Assembly (NCBI RefSeq): GCF_004366035.1 | Contig: NZ_SOEE01000009.1 | Coordinates: 159,971-223,970, forward strand | Reading direction: 5' to 3' | Origin: Cytobacillus oceanisediminis | Lineage (GTDB): Bacteria; Bacillota; Bacilli; Bacillales; Cytobacillaceae | Length of the DNA stretch: 64,000 nucleotides | Part shown: piece after piece, positions 31,717 through 40,490 of the stretch | How the letters are laid out: every line of letters starts with the position of its first letter | How positions within the stretch are numbered: the first letter of the stretch is position 1 | Notes under the pieces: model-generated | The model's input: only the letters and a program-made list of their open reading frames with translations | Database searches by the model: none | What the model was told of the DNA's origin: nothing | Program-made: the position numbers and the translations under genes

Positions 31717-31734
31717 GTTTAAAATTTGTTTAAA
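31717..31734. promoter_or_regulatory. Direct repeat, candidate response-regulator site
   Basis: GTTTAAA at 31717-31723 and 31728-31734, repeated at 11-nt spacing, about 60-75 nt before the LanF-like start codon. This spacing is typical for OmpR-type regulators. Confidence 0.45.
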
Positions 31735-31870
31735 TATCTACCCGCTTATGTATTTTGAAACTTATACTTCACCGCTTTGTTCGAAATTTCAGATGGCGGT
31801 TTCACTTGTTCGAGATGTCTGGCGCCCAGGCTTCAATCATAAGAGCTATTAATTATAGTAAGGAATATTT

Positions 31871-31900
31871 AAAAAAGGATCTTCAGCTGGAAGATCCCTT
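31871..31900 (-). terminator. Terminator of the DUF1259 gene
   Basis: GGATCTTC/GAAGATCC stem with an AGCTG loop, followed on the minus strand by TTTTTTAAAT. Confidence 0.88.
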
Positions 31901-31924
31901 GGTATAAGAAAAAAAGTGACTACT

Positions 31925-32812
31925 TTATTTACTTTTTGATGATATCGTTTTTTCAGTCAGCACTTCCAAAGCATCTCGTACATCATTGGCAAAGCGAATT
32001 GGTTTTTCCACTTTTTCAAAATGCATATACATCAGCCTTGGGTCATCAAAGAGCCAATGATTATGAAAAGCTGTCACAATAATGTCATGTTTACGAAGCT
32101 CACTGATGAATGGGTTTATCTCTTCTTGCAGGATCACCGTTTCTCCACTGCAAAGAGCCCGGCCGTCTGCTGTCAATGACTCGAATGCAAACATTTGAGG
32201 AATCAATAAAAAGGAATTTCCCCTCCTGCCAAGAACGCGTGGCCTAATATTTGTACGGGATTTCATTACAAGGCAAACCCCATTTTCAAATGTATTCATG
32301 CTGCCTTCCAAAATTCTGTTGAACTCTTCACAAAGTTCTTCTCCTCGTCTATTTGATGATCTTTGTACCCTGCCGGATCTTCCAACATTGCGGGTAGTTA
32401 ATAAGTCTAGTGCATTTCTTACTTTTCTGGCAAAAGCTAAAGGTTCATCAATAGATTCAAAATGCATATACATTAACCTTGGGTTTTCAAAAAGCCAGTG
32501 ATTATGAAGGGCAGTGACAATGATTCCATCTTCACGCAAGCTGGTCATAAATGGGGTAACTTCCTCCTGCAGGAGGACTGTCTCACCAAGACATAATGCC
32601 CGGCCGTCCCGATCGAAATTTTCAAATGAATAAGCCTGAGGAACAAACATAAAGGATTCAGCTCTCCGGCCTAATACAACCGGGTGTATATTTGTACGGG
32701 AATTAGTCGCAGTACAAACTCCATTTATGACAGATGGAATTGATCCCAGAATTTCGGCAAATTCCTGGCAAAGATCGTCTGGCTGTGTGTTGTCCATGTT
32801 ATCCAATTGCAA
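31925..32812 (-). CDS. DUF1259 protein with duplicated domain
   Basis: 295 residues made of two copies of one about 130-residue domain (about 10-140 and 155-285). Both contain NSRTNIHPVVLGRR-like, GRALCLGETVLLQEEV-like and VTALHNHWLFENPRLMYMHFE-like blocks, nearly identical in sequence. These match DUF1259, a family related to LPQH/lppY-type proteins of unknown function; the conserved HNHW could bind metal. No signal peptide is visible. The start is probably TTG 32812, after AGGAG; an ATG lies at 32797. It is a single gene with its own terminator. Confidence 0.8.
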   Translation of the reverse strand: MQLDNMDNTQPDDLCQEFAEILGSIPSVINGVCTATNSRTNIHPVVLGRRAESFMFVPQAYSFENFDRDGRALCLGETVLLQEEVTPFMTSLREDGIIVTALHNHWLFENPRLMYMHFESIDEPLAFARKVRNALDLLTTRNVGRSGRVQRSSNRRGEELCEEFNRILEGSMNTFENGVCLVMKSRTNIRPRVLGRRGNSFLLIPQMFAFESLTADGRALCSGETVILQEEINPFISELRKHDIIVTAFHNHWLFDDPRLMYMHFEKVEKPIRFANDVRDALEVLTEKTISSKSK

Positions 32813-32974
32813 ATCATCTCCTGAACATTATATTTCTAGATATAGTATTCTGGATTGTAAATCCCGAGCATGACCATTATTCATGAACAAAAGTACATTA
32901 TTTTTCTAATACAGTTGGTTAACAAAATCCTTTCATAGTAATTTTGTTTAGCTAACCCCCTATTTTTAATAAAT

Positions 32975-33048
32975 AAGATGCCATTCCCAGCTTGAGTGAC
33001 TCCCTATTAATTCACTTAATAAATTTACTAAATGGCATCATAATTATT
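32975..33048 (-). terminator. Possible terminator of the two-component operon
   Basis: GATGCCATT (32978 region) pairs with AATGGCATC (33036 region) across a long loop that contains AATTCACTTAATAAATT. Both arms lie 3' of the sensor kinase stop. The loop is long, so efficiency is uncertain. Confidence 0.4.
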
Positions 33049-33072
33049 CTTAATGTCTACACCTAATCGCCT

Positions 33073-34434
33073 TCATTTAATTCTCCTGATTCTTATCGCT
33101 GTACCGTCAACACCAGATTCCATCTCCCAATCCAGCTTCATCCCCTTTACCATTAAATCGATAATGGATAAGCCAATTCCGGCTCCTTTTTCACCGGAAC
33201 TGTTATTCAGCCCCTTCCCATGATCGATAAAAATAATCTCATCATACTCATAGGTGGATTCAGTCGCCACTTCAAGGTAAAGCCCATCCTTCGCATGCCG
33301 CAGCACATTTTGCAGGATGTTATCAAAAATACGGCTCAGCCACACCGGGTCTGCCTGCCATTTCTCTTCAAATGGCTCTAACTCGATGATCACTTCAAAA
33401 CTTTCTTTCTCAAAAACCGGATACCATGATGCCATACTTTCACGAACAAACCGGACAGCATCCAGCTCGATCAGCTCCTGTTTATGTTTGCTTGCCATCA
33501 AAAGCGTGTAGCTCATTAAGTTCTCAATCAGTCTATCAATATTGACAATCGAAGTTTCCAGCGCTTTGACCGCCTGTTTTCCTTCTGGAGACAGATTTTC
33601 CTTTGCAATCGAGTATGTTTGCGCATTGATTTTCGTCAAAGGCGTCCGCAGGTCATGGGACAAGTTGGCGATAAGCTCCCTCCGAAGCTGTTCTTCCTCC
33701 TGCTCGCGTTGCTTGCTTTCCTTAAGCTCTATGATCATCTCATTAAAGGTCTGTTCCAGCTGGCCGATTTCATCATTCTTTTTCACATCAATGCCGATCG
33801 GAAGATTATCCATATCCCGTCTTTCCATCGCCTCCTGCAGATGAAGCAGCCTTTTGCGGATGCCACGGAAAAATAAAAAAGAGACGATGATAAACAGGGA
33901 AATGATCAAAAGCAGGCCCGCTCCTAGGAGAAGTCCATATTTCTCTGTTACCTCCACGATCGGCGGAAGAAATAAATTCCTCGGTATTTCAAGAACGATA
34001 AAACCATTCTTTTCATCCCCGCCAATAAAACTTATAACTGTAAAAGGATCCCCGCCATACCGTTCCTTTATAAACTTCGCTGTAAAGGCAGGAGTCCAAT
34101 TAGCTGGCAGATCACCCTTCACATCCAGCTGCTCCAGTACATTTCCCTTTTCATCCACCCAAAACATCGAGGCATCAGGATAATCATTTTTCCATTTCGA
34201 AAAAAGCCTCTGAATGGTTTCACTTGAGGAATTCTCCAGTTCTGCTGCATCCGCATGCCATTTTTCTTCAATATGATTGGGGTCGGATTCATTCTTGTTT
34301 TTTTCTCCTGAAATATCCTCTTGGAGACCCATAACCAGCATGGCCACAAGTAAATAAGCTGCCTGGAACAGAAATAAGGCAACCAGAATAATCGCCATAT
34401 ACTTTGCCTGCAGCGATCGGAAAAACCTTTTCAT
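33073..34434 (-). CDS. Sensor histidine kinase
   Basis: 453 residues: helix 1 (about 12-34), an extracytoplasmic region of about 125 residues, helix 2 (about 167-190), HAMP-like segment, HisKA with H-box ELIANLSHDLRTPLTKI (about 255) and HATPase with DHGKGL and GAGIGLSIIDLM. It pairs with the response regulator encoded just upstream, overlapping by 4 nt. Its neighbours suggest that it senses membrane-active peptides and controls the LanFEG-like exporter, but this is inference from position and repeat spacing. Confidence 0.92.
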   Translation of the reverse strand: MKRFFRSLQAKYMAIILVALFLFQAAYLLVAMLVMGLQEDISGEKNKNESDPNHIEEKWHADAAELENSSSETIQRLFSKWKNDYPDASMFWVDEKGNVLEQLDVKGDLPANWTPAFTAKFIKERYGGDPFTVISFIGGDEKNGFIVLEIPRNLFLPPIVEVTEKYGLLLGAGLLLIISLFIIVSFLFFRGIRKRLLHLQEAMERRDMDNLPIGIDVKKNDEIGQLEQTFNEMIIELKESKQREQEEEQLRRELIANLSHDLRTPLTKINAQTYSIAKENLSPEGKQAVKALETSIVNIDRLIENLMSYTLLMASKHKQELIELDAVRFVRESMASWYPVFEKESFEVIIELEPFEEKWQADPVWLSRIFDNILQNVLRHAKDGLYLEVATESTYEYDEIIFIDHGKGLNNSSGEKGAGIGLSIIDLMVKGMKLDWEMESGVDGTAIRIRRIK

Positions 34435-35108
34435 ATCTTTACCCTGTAACCGATTCCGCGGATGGTCTCAATGATTTCAGGACGCGAAGGGTTCCTCTCG
34501 AGTTTTTCACGAAGATAGCGGATATGAACCATAAGGGTTTTGTCGCCCTCCATATATTGTTCTCCCCAGACGCCTTCATAAAGCTGCTCTTTTGTCAGTA
34601 TCTGATTCAGATGGCGAATGAAGTACTGAAACAGCTGATACTGCTTGCCTGTCAATTGAATTTCACCATCTGCTTCCCGATCGATAATCCGCAAATCCTT
34701 TGTATGTACCTGTATGTGGTGAAGCTCCAGCACCTGATCATTCTTTTGAAATCGCCTTAACAGCACTTCAATCCTCGCAGCAAGCTCATCCGGCTGGAAA
34801 GGCTTTGTCAGATAATCATCAGCGAAGCTCAGGCCCTCCAGCTTATCCTCCACTGCTGTTCTTGCCGAAAGCATTAGTACTGGCATGTCATTCTTTACTT
34901 TCTTAATCCGCTTGCCAAGCGAAAACCCATCAAGCCCCGGAAGCATCACATCCAAAATGGCAATATCGGCATCAGAAAGATAATTTTCCATACCTTCTCC
35001 AGACTGCAGCCAGATCACCTCATAACCTCTTTCCCCTAAATCATTTTTTAGCCAGCTGCCAATATCGCCTTCATCTTCTATGTATAAGATGCGAACCATT
35101 TTCTCCAC
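34431..35108 (-). CDS. OmpR-family response regulator
   Basis: 225 residues: receiver domain with acidic pocket (EDEGD), phospho-acceptor Asp in IAILDVMLPGLDGF (about 54) and Lys in YLTKPF (about 103); C-terminal winged helix with QILTKEQLYEGVWGEQYMEGDKTL and GIGYRV. It is first in an operon with the kinase. Targets may include the exporter at 29-31.7 kb. Confidence 0.93.
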   Translation of the reverse strand: MEKMVRILYIEDEGDIGSWLKNDLGERGYEVIWLQSGEGMENYLSDADIAILDVMLPGLDGFSLGKRIKKVKNDMPVLMLSARTAVEDKLEGLSFADDYLTKPFQPDELAARIEVLLRRFQKNDQVLELHHIQVHTKDLRIIDREADGEIQLTGKQYQLFQYFIRHLNQILTKEQLYEGVWGEQYMEGDKTLMVHIRYLREKLERNPSRPEIIETIRGIGYRVKI

Positions 35109-35179
35109 CCTTTATCATTATTGGTGATTTTATATTAACACAATTTGGAACTTCTCCTGTCTCGAGCCTATCCTAATAC

Positions 35180-35212
35180 AAAAAAACGGACGTGCTTGTT
35201 ACACACGTCAAA
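35180..35212 (-). terminator. Terminator of the sigma factor gene
   Basis: Minus strand GACGTG/CACGTC hairpin followed by CGTTTTTTTG, 5 nt after the sigma-factor stop codon. Confidence 0.85.
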
Positions 35213-35216
35213 TTTG

Positions 35217-35744
35217 TCAAAACTCATATCGACGGAAGCGCGGACCTTCAGCCTGATACATTTTCTTTAACATTTGCTTTGCTCTGTAAATCCGGGTTTT
35301 TACCGTTGAGATGTTCATCTTTAAACGAAGCTGAATTTCTTTTAATGATAGATGTTCAAAGTAGTATAAAATGAGCAATACCTTATATTTTTCAGGCAGC
35401 ATGGCCACCTTTCTCTGCAAGTCCTCATATTCAACGTTTCGGATCAGCGCTGCTTCAGGAGTTGCTGCTTCTTCATTTGTAAGCAAACCTGTCTCTTCGC
35501 TTAAATATGAGCAATCTCCTTTCATATTACGAATTTTATCGATGCAATAATTTTTCGCCACGCAATAGACCCATGTATCCAGCGTACTGGTTCCTTTGAA
35601 GCCGCTCCGCTTTTCAAAGCACTTAATCATGACTTCATGGGAAACATCTTCTGCCATAAATCTGTCCTTGAAATAAGAAAGCGCGATATGATACACCTTT
35701 TTTCTGTACTTTAGGTAGAAGTCACTGTCACTTAATTGATTCAT
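35217..35744 (-). CDS. ECF-type RNA polymerase sigma factor
   Basis: 175 residues: region 2 (YHIALSYFKDRFMAEDVSHEVMIKCFEK...TLDTWVYCVAKNYCIDKIR) and region 4 (VAMLPEKYKVLLILYYFEHLSLKEI, then NISTVKTRIYRAKQMLKK). It is a group IV sigma factor. No anti-sigma gene follows or precedes it, unusual for the class. The start is ATG 35744; the frame opens at TTG 35753, and AGGA lies about 10 nt before 35744. Its regulon is unknown. Confidence 0.9.
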   Translation of the reverse strand: MNQLSDSDFYLKYRKKVYHIALSYFKDRFMAEDVSHEVMIKCFEKRSGFKGTSTLDTWVYCVAKNYCIDKIRNMKGDCSYLSEETGLLTNEEAATPEAALIRNVEYEDLQRKVAMLPEKYKVLLILYYFEHLSLKEIQLRLKMNISTVKTRIYRAKQMLKKMYQAEGPRFRRYEF

Positions 35745-35835
35745 CCTTATCAATCCTACTATTCTATTTCTATGTAAAATTCAGAGTCAGAGAGCCTCAC
35801 ACTATAATAACGCAGCTTTCGGCACACCCTTTACC

Positions 35836-36045
35836 TCAAGAACGCCGTTTCATCACAGTTATCTTAGTTTTGTACTCAAAGAACCCTTCCCCGATATATT
35901 CCTTAAGATGGCCGAGAACTTCACCAATGACGCGGGCTGGCTTTATAAAACATTCTTCTTGCTCAGTTATTGGACAGTTCTGATGAAAAAGAAAACCTCT
36001 ATGATTATCTTGTACTTGTTTATACGAAAGGTAATCTTTAAAGTT
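35836..36045 (-). pseudogene. Possible gene remnant upstream of the sigma factor
   Basis: About 69 open codons between ydbT and the sigma factor gene, protein-like (NCPITEQEECFIKPARVIGE, then GHLKEYIGEGFFEYKTKITV) but opening directly behind a stop codon with no start and no ribosome binding site. It could be a decayed gene; the family is not recognised. Confidence 0.35.
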
Positions 36046-36065
36046 TCAATTTTATGGAAGAAACC

Positions 36066-37520
36066 CTATTTTATTTGTACTTCATCCGTACGGCTCTTAT
36101 ACCAAGAATAGAAAGAAGAAGCCACATCTGCCGGCACATTCTCCACACTGGCATGCTGTACAGGCTTACCTCGATTCACTGTCTGTATGGAGGCAAGCCC
36201 AAACAGCTTTTGCCACCGTGTTGCCGTTACTTCTGCCTCAATAATCTTACTTCTTTTAGAGATAAATAACCGCGTGCCAACAATGCCGGTTTTGAATTGA
36301 ATAAAAGGGCCATTGATCAAATATCGGGCATTTGTATACCCAGCGACTCGTACAAAGACAATTAAGGAAAAGAGAAGGATAGACCCTACCAGCCAGGTTT
36401 CTTCAATACCCAGGAATTCAGGCTTGAAATAAACCAGGGCGGCTGTTGATAGGATCCATAACCAGCTTGGCTTTAATAAGCTTGCCCATAGGGCCTTTTT
36501 CGGAAGCGGGTGCATCTTCTGTAAAATTTCATAAGCCGGCAATATCTCCTCCGCTATCTTATAAGCCCGATCAACAGGCAGAAAAGGAAATAGCGAATTT
36601 ACGCCTTCCTTTTCATCTCCTTCTGAAACATCACCTGCTGTCACCAGTTTCACTTCAGCTGCCCCGGTCAAACGTTTCATCATATTCTGCCTGATCTCTA
36701 TTGCCTGGACTCGATCTTTTGAGATAGAAAAGGAGGTCTCTTCTAAGAATCCCTTGCGGATATAAATCCGGGTCTCGTCAGAAAATATTTCATATTTACC
36801 ATACTTGATAAAGGTCCGCAAGAAACCTGCCAATATAGATATAATCAGAAAAAAGATGATTGCAGCAGCCTGCACCTGCCAGGAATCCAGAAATCCCTTC
36901 AAAAATCCTATTCCTCTTTCTTCCAGATCAATAAAGTCAGATATCTTTGTATAAATAGAGGCTATTAAAGACAGCAGTACAAGAAAGCTTAGGGATGTAA
37001 AGGCCGCTTTTATAAGATCTTTTTTTCCGGGAGAAAAATGCAGTGTTTTTTCACTCACTTCCGGCACTTCCGCTTTCGTTTTCGCTGAAACCGCCTCTTC
37101 CAGCCAGTTCGCTTCTTTTAAGGAAATTACCTTAAACTCTATTGAAGACTCACTTCCATCCATTCCTGTTTCAAAGGTAAGAGATGTGAATCCAAATAGC
37201 CGGTGAAGCAGAGACGTATGTCTCTGGATATTTTGGACTTTAGTAAATGGGACAGTTCTCTTGGAGCGGACAAGGATTCCCTTGGATAAATGGATATGAG
37301 CACCGTCCACTTCATACTTATTTGATAGCCAATCTATGAGAACATACAAAGCAGCCAAAGCTATAAAAGGAAGAAAAAGCTTCCGTCCCCATACAATCAA
37401 AAAAGATTGGGAGCCCGCTTTCATCACAAATAAAAAGAGGGCAATGAAGGCTGAATTTCTTAGTAATTGAATGAGTCCAAACAATATAATAAGCGGATGA
37501 TATCTTCTGGCTTGCTTCAT
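36066..37520 (-). CDS. ydbT: YdbT-like PH-domain membrane protein
   Basis: 484 residues with three bacterial PH (bPH_2/YdbS-like) units, each preceded by paired helices: hydrophobic pairs near 10-65, 165-235 and 345-385, PH segments with SKGILVRSKRTVPFTKVQNIQRH, RKGFLEETSFSISKDRVQAIEI and FKTGIVGTRLFISKRSKII. B. subtilis ydbS-ydbT has the same order and size. The pair is reported to help resistance to a membrane-active bacteriocin. It overlaps ydbS by 4 nt. Confidence 0.88.
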   Translation of the reverse strand: MKQARRYHPLIILFGLIQLLRNSAFIALFLFVMKAGSQSFLIVWGRKLFLPFIALAALYVLIDWLSNKYEVDGAHIHLSKGILVRSKRTVPFTKVQNIQRHTSLLHRLFGFTSLTFETGMDGSESSIEFKVISLKEANWLEEAVSAKTKAEVPEVSEKTLHFSPGKKDLIKAAFTSLSFLVLLSLIASIYTKISDFIDLEERGIGFLKGFLDSWQVQAAAIIFFLIISILAGFLRTFIKYGKYEIFSDETRIYIRKGFLEETSFSISKDRVQAIEIRQNMMKRLTGAAEVKLVTAGDVSEGDEKEGVNSLFPFLPVDRAYKIAEEILPAYEILQKMHPLPKKALWASLLKPSWLWILSTAALVYFKPEFLGIEETWLVGSILLFSLIVFVRVAGYTNARYLINGPFIQFKTGIVGTRLFISKRSKIIEAEVTATRWQKLFGLASIQTVNRGKPVQHASVENVPADVASSFYSWYKSRTDEVQIK

Positions 37521-38011
37521 TCGTCCTCTTCCTTTACTTTGGCAAGTCTGGCTATCTTATTTCTTAATGAAACAGCCTCCTCTTTTGGCAATGCCGGAAT
37601 TACATGAGAGGAACCCATCGTCCCCATGCTTACGGAATATAGGCCGTATTTCCGCATAATGGGACCCTGCATGGTTTCAACCGATTGTATTTTGGTCATG
37701 GGGATCAGCAGATGCTTTTCCTGCCACACGCCTGACTTCAGCTGGACATATTCTTCATCCACATCGTAACGCCAGCTTTTGTACTGAATGTAAGGCGATA
37801 TGAAAGACCAAATTGCCGCCGGTATCGATATAGCCAATAAAATGATCAGGATCCACCCGATCCATTCTTTCCAAGAAAATCGATCATCCAGATAAAACAA
37901 CACTCCGAGAACAGCAAATCCGATGATATTTTGGATCGCCTCACTGATGATCCATACCCGGATGGCGTTCCGTGATACCCTGTTTCGGGGTTCTCTTATA
38001 TTTACATGCAT
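37517..38011 (-). CDS. ydbS: YdbS-like PH-domain membrane protein
   Basis: 164 residues: two helices (about 22-72), then a PH unit with LKSGVWQEKHLLIPMTKIQSVETMQGP. The smaller partner of YdbT. It begins 17 nt after the ABC ATPase stop codon, so the operon reads permease, ATPase, ydbS, ydbT, and the PH proteins may assist the ABC system. Confidence 0.88.
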   Translation of the reverse strand: MHVNIREPRNRVSRNAIRVWIISEAIQNIIGFAVLGVLFYLDDRFSWKEWIGWILIILLAISIPAAIWSFISPYIQYKSWRYDVDEEYVQLKSGVWQEKHLLIPMTKIQSVETMQGPIMRKYGLYSVSMGTMGSSHVIPALPKEEAVSLRNKIARLAKVKEEDE

Positions 38012-38027
38012 ATAAATCTCCTATCTA

Positions 38028-38939
38028 TTATTCATTTAAAAAGATTTCTTCGAGGGATGGCTCTTCAACCTCCACCCGCAGAACATCCGTCTTGCATTGT
38101 GTGAAAGCCCTTATCATTTCAGCAATCTTATTCTCATCGCTGATTGTGATCACTGTATAAGTATCCCCGTGTTCAAGCAGGCTGCCAGCTGACTCAAGCC
38201 ATTGCTCCAGCTTAGCTTGCTCCTGCTTTGGCACGGTGGAGTGTTTTATTTTGACTGTTATGGTTGACCGGTAAAAGGCCCGTAACTCTTCCATCGTTCC
38301 AATCTTATCAATAATTCCATCCCGCATAATGGCAATTCTTGAGCAAATTTTCTCCACTTCATCCAGATTATGCGATGTCATAAAAACCGTCTTCCCCTGT
38401 TTTTGAAACTCTTTAATGAGGCGGTGAATGAGAATAACAGATTCCGCATCCATGCCCGATGTAGGCTCGTCAAGAAAAATCAGTTCCGGATCATGAATAA
38501 TAGCCTGAGCAATCCCCAGTTTCTTTTTCATGCCAAAGGAGAACTTGCCTGCTTTCTTATTGGCATGTGACAAAAGATCAACACTTCTCAGGACCTCCAG
38601 ACATTTTTCTTTTGAAGCCCTGGCACCCGATAGCTCTGAGAAAAAGCGCAAATGATCCAGAGCGGTCCATGACCCATAGAGAGATGAATAATCCGGCATA
38701 ACCCCTACTCTTTTCAACACTTTGCTATCAGGACCCTCAACCCCAAGAAGTGAGTACGTTCCGCTGCTTGAGGAAACGATGCCTGTCAGCATATTAATAA
38801 AGGTGGATTTACCTGCACCGTTACGTCCAAGAAACCCAAATATCTCGCCTTTTCTTACGGCTAAATCCATTCCCATGACCACCTGATGGGCACCATAGGC
38901 TTTTGAGAGCTGTTTCGCTTCAATGGCATTCATCAGCAT
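38028..38939 (-). CDS. ABC ATPase
   Basis: 303 residues. Walker A GRNGAGKST, signature FSFGMKKKLGIAQAI (a divergent FGMKKK form), Walker B LIFLDEPTSGMD, switch TSHNLDEVEKI. It works with the permease encoded upstream, overlapping by 7 nt. The C-terminal extension (about 220-303) is of the BcrA kind. The cluster is divergent from a two-component system, the usual layout for regulated peptide or drug exporters. Start chosen as the ATG nearest the ribosome binding site; ATG 38933 is possible. Confidence 0.9.
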   Translation of the reverse strand: MLMNAIEAKQLSKAYGAHQVVMGMDLAVRKGEIFGFLGRNGAGKSTFINMLTGIVSSSSGTYSLLGVEGPDSKVLKRVGVMPDYSSLYGSWTALDHLRFFSELSGARASKEKCLEVLRSVDLLSHANKKAGKFSFGMKKKLGIAQAIIHDPELIFLDEPTSGMDAESVILIHRLIKEFQKQGKTVFMTSHNLDEVEKICSRIAIMRDGIIDKIGTMEELRAFYRSTITVKIKHSTVPKQEQAKLEQWLESAGSLLEHGDTYTVITISDENKIAEMIRAFTQCKTDVLRVEVEEPSLEEIFLNE

Positions 38940-39622
38940 TCCCTCCTTCTAAAGACAGCATATGCAGCCAGCAGCATCATACCTGCCAATCCCAGTATGA
39001 CTAAGAAAGTAAAATCATCCCGCTCCAAATAGTAAAAAGGAATAAAGTATTTCATCCAGTTCACCCAGCCATTTGGAGAAAAAGCAGCCCAAAATCCAAA
39101 AGCAGGAAGCATCAGCCCCAGAATGTTTCCTAAAAACATGGTATATCCAGGTCTAGGGATAAGCACGGACAATAGGACAGCTAAAGCTGCCTGGTAAGTC
39201 ACCAGACTCATCGTCTGGGAAAAAATAAACAGATCAAACTTCTTGGAAAAAATACTGATCAGCAAAAAAGACACTACAATGCAGAACAGCCAGAAAAACC
39301 ATATTCCAAGAAATTTACCGAATAATATAGTAGAGCGTGATGCCCTTGTCACCAGAAACCTCATTGTACGCTCATGGATTTCTCTGTTTATTGTGTCGTG
39401 GGACAAACCGAACACAAATAATTGTCCAAGCAGCAAAATGACACTTAAAAGACCGATCGTATGGATATCCTCAGCCTCACCTGCCGTCAGTTCCACTCCA
39501 GATGATAGTACACTGGAAAACTTCGCTGCATAGTACGATACTGCAAATAATATGGCAATCATAATAATGGATTTAATCCCTTTAAAAAGACTTATAAACT
39601 CTCTCTTGCACATCACAAACAT
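38933..39622 (-). CDS. ABC-2 permease
   Basis: 229 residues with six predicted helices and a loop LSHDTINREIHERTMRFLVTRA typical of ABC-2 permeases of the NosY/lantibiotic kind. The start is ATG 39622, 8 nt after GGGAG; the frame opens farther upstream at 39670. It heads the operon permease-ATPase-ydbS-ydbT. Direct repeats of CCTTAATT at 11-nt spacing lie about 70-90 nt upstream. Confidence 0.85.
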   Translation of the reverse strand: MFVMCKREFISLFKGIKSIIMIAILFAVSYYAAKFSSVLSSGVELTAGEAEDIHTIGLLSVILLLGQLFVFGLSHDTINREIHERTMRFLVTRASRSTILFGKFLGIWFFWLFCIVVSFLLISIFSKKFDLFIFSQTMSLVTYQAALAVLLSVLIPRPGYTMFLGNILGLMLPAFGFWAAFSPNGWVNWMKYFIPFYYLERDDFTFLVILGLAGMMLLAAYAVFRRREC

Positions 39623-39692
39623 TTTCCATGCTCCCTTCATCGTGATTCTGATTAAAGTATATACCGTCAATCTTACCCACTCCGAAATACCG

Positions 39693-39711
39693 CCTTAATT
39701 TTTCCTTAATT
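39693..39711. promoter_or_regulatory. Direct repeat between divergent ABC and two-component operons
   Basis: CCTTAATT at 39693-39700 and 39704-39711, spaced 11 nt, in the 151-nt region between the permease and response regulator starts. The spacing fits an OmpR-type regulator dimer. Confidence 0.5.
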
Positions 39712-39773
39712 CCTATATTTTTGGAAATAGAGTGATATGATAGGTTTGAACAAACTAGATTAGGAGAATAACC

Positions 39774-40490
39774 ATGCAAGATTCAAGATTACTGCTTGTT
39801 GATGACGAACAAGCCATTTTGCACATGCTATGCACGATTTTACAGCGTGAACAATTTAGAAATATCGATACCGCCTCTACTGCTGCACAAGCATTAGAAC
39901 TCTGCCGGGCCAATACCTATGATCTCATTCTATTGGATGTGATGCTCCCTGACCGCAGCGGTTTTGATATTTGCCCTTTAATAAGAGAAACGACTGATGC
40001 TCCCATCTTCTTTCTTACTGCACGATCCACCGACCTTGATAAACTTTCAGGATTTGCCCTAGGAGCAGATGATTATATTACCAAGCCTTTTAATCCGCTT
40101 GAAGTGGCTGCGCGAATTAAAGCACACTTGCGCCGCCATAAAGGAAGTCAGCCTGTTCCCGTACAGACAATCTATGATTTTGGAAGAATTAAAATCAATA
40201 CTTCAGCAGGGGAAGTTACTGTTTCTGGAAAAAGGATAGACCTGCCAGCGCAAGTCTACCAGCTTCTCCTGTTCTTAAGCAAACATCCCAATCAGCTTTT
40301 CAGCAAAAGCCAGCTTTATGAGCATGTATGGGGAGAAGAAGGATTCGGGGAGGACAACACGGTCATGGTGCACATCCGAAAGCTCCGGGAGAAAATTGAA
40401 AGCAATCCAAGCAGCCCCTGCCACATTATTACAGTAAGGGGACTTGGCTATAAATTTGTTCCGGAAGGCAGTCTTCATGAACATCCATAG
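39774..40490 (+). CDS. OmpR-family response regulator
   Basis: 238 residues: receiver (DDEQA pocket, Asp in LILLDVMLPDRSGF about 55, Lys in YITKPF about 104) and winged helix (LFSKSQLYEHVWGEEGFGEDNTVMVHIRKLREKI). ATG 39774 follows AGGAG. It is translationally overlapped by the kinase gene and probably controls the divergent ABC-YdbST operon. Confidence 0.93.
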   Translation: MQDSRLLLVDDEQAILHMLCTILQREQFRNIDTASTAAQALELCRANTYDLILLDVMLPDRSGFDICPLIRETTDAPIFFLTARSTDLDKLSGFALGADDYITKPFNPLEVAARIKAHLRRHKGSQPVPVQTIYDFGRIKINTSAGEVTVSGKRIDLPAQVYQLLLFLSKHPNQLFSKSQLYEHVWGEEGFGEDNTVMVHIRKLREKIESNPSSPCHIITVRGLGYKFVPEGSLHEHP

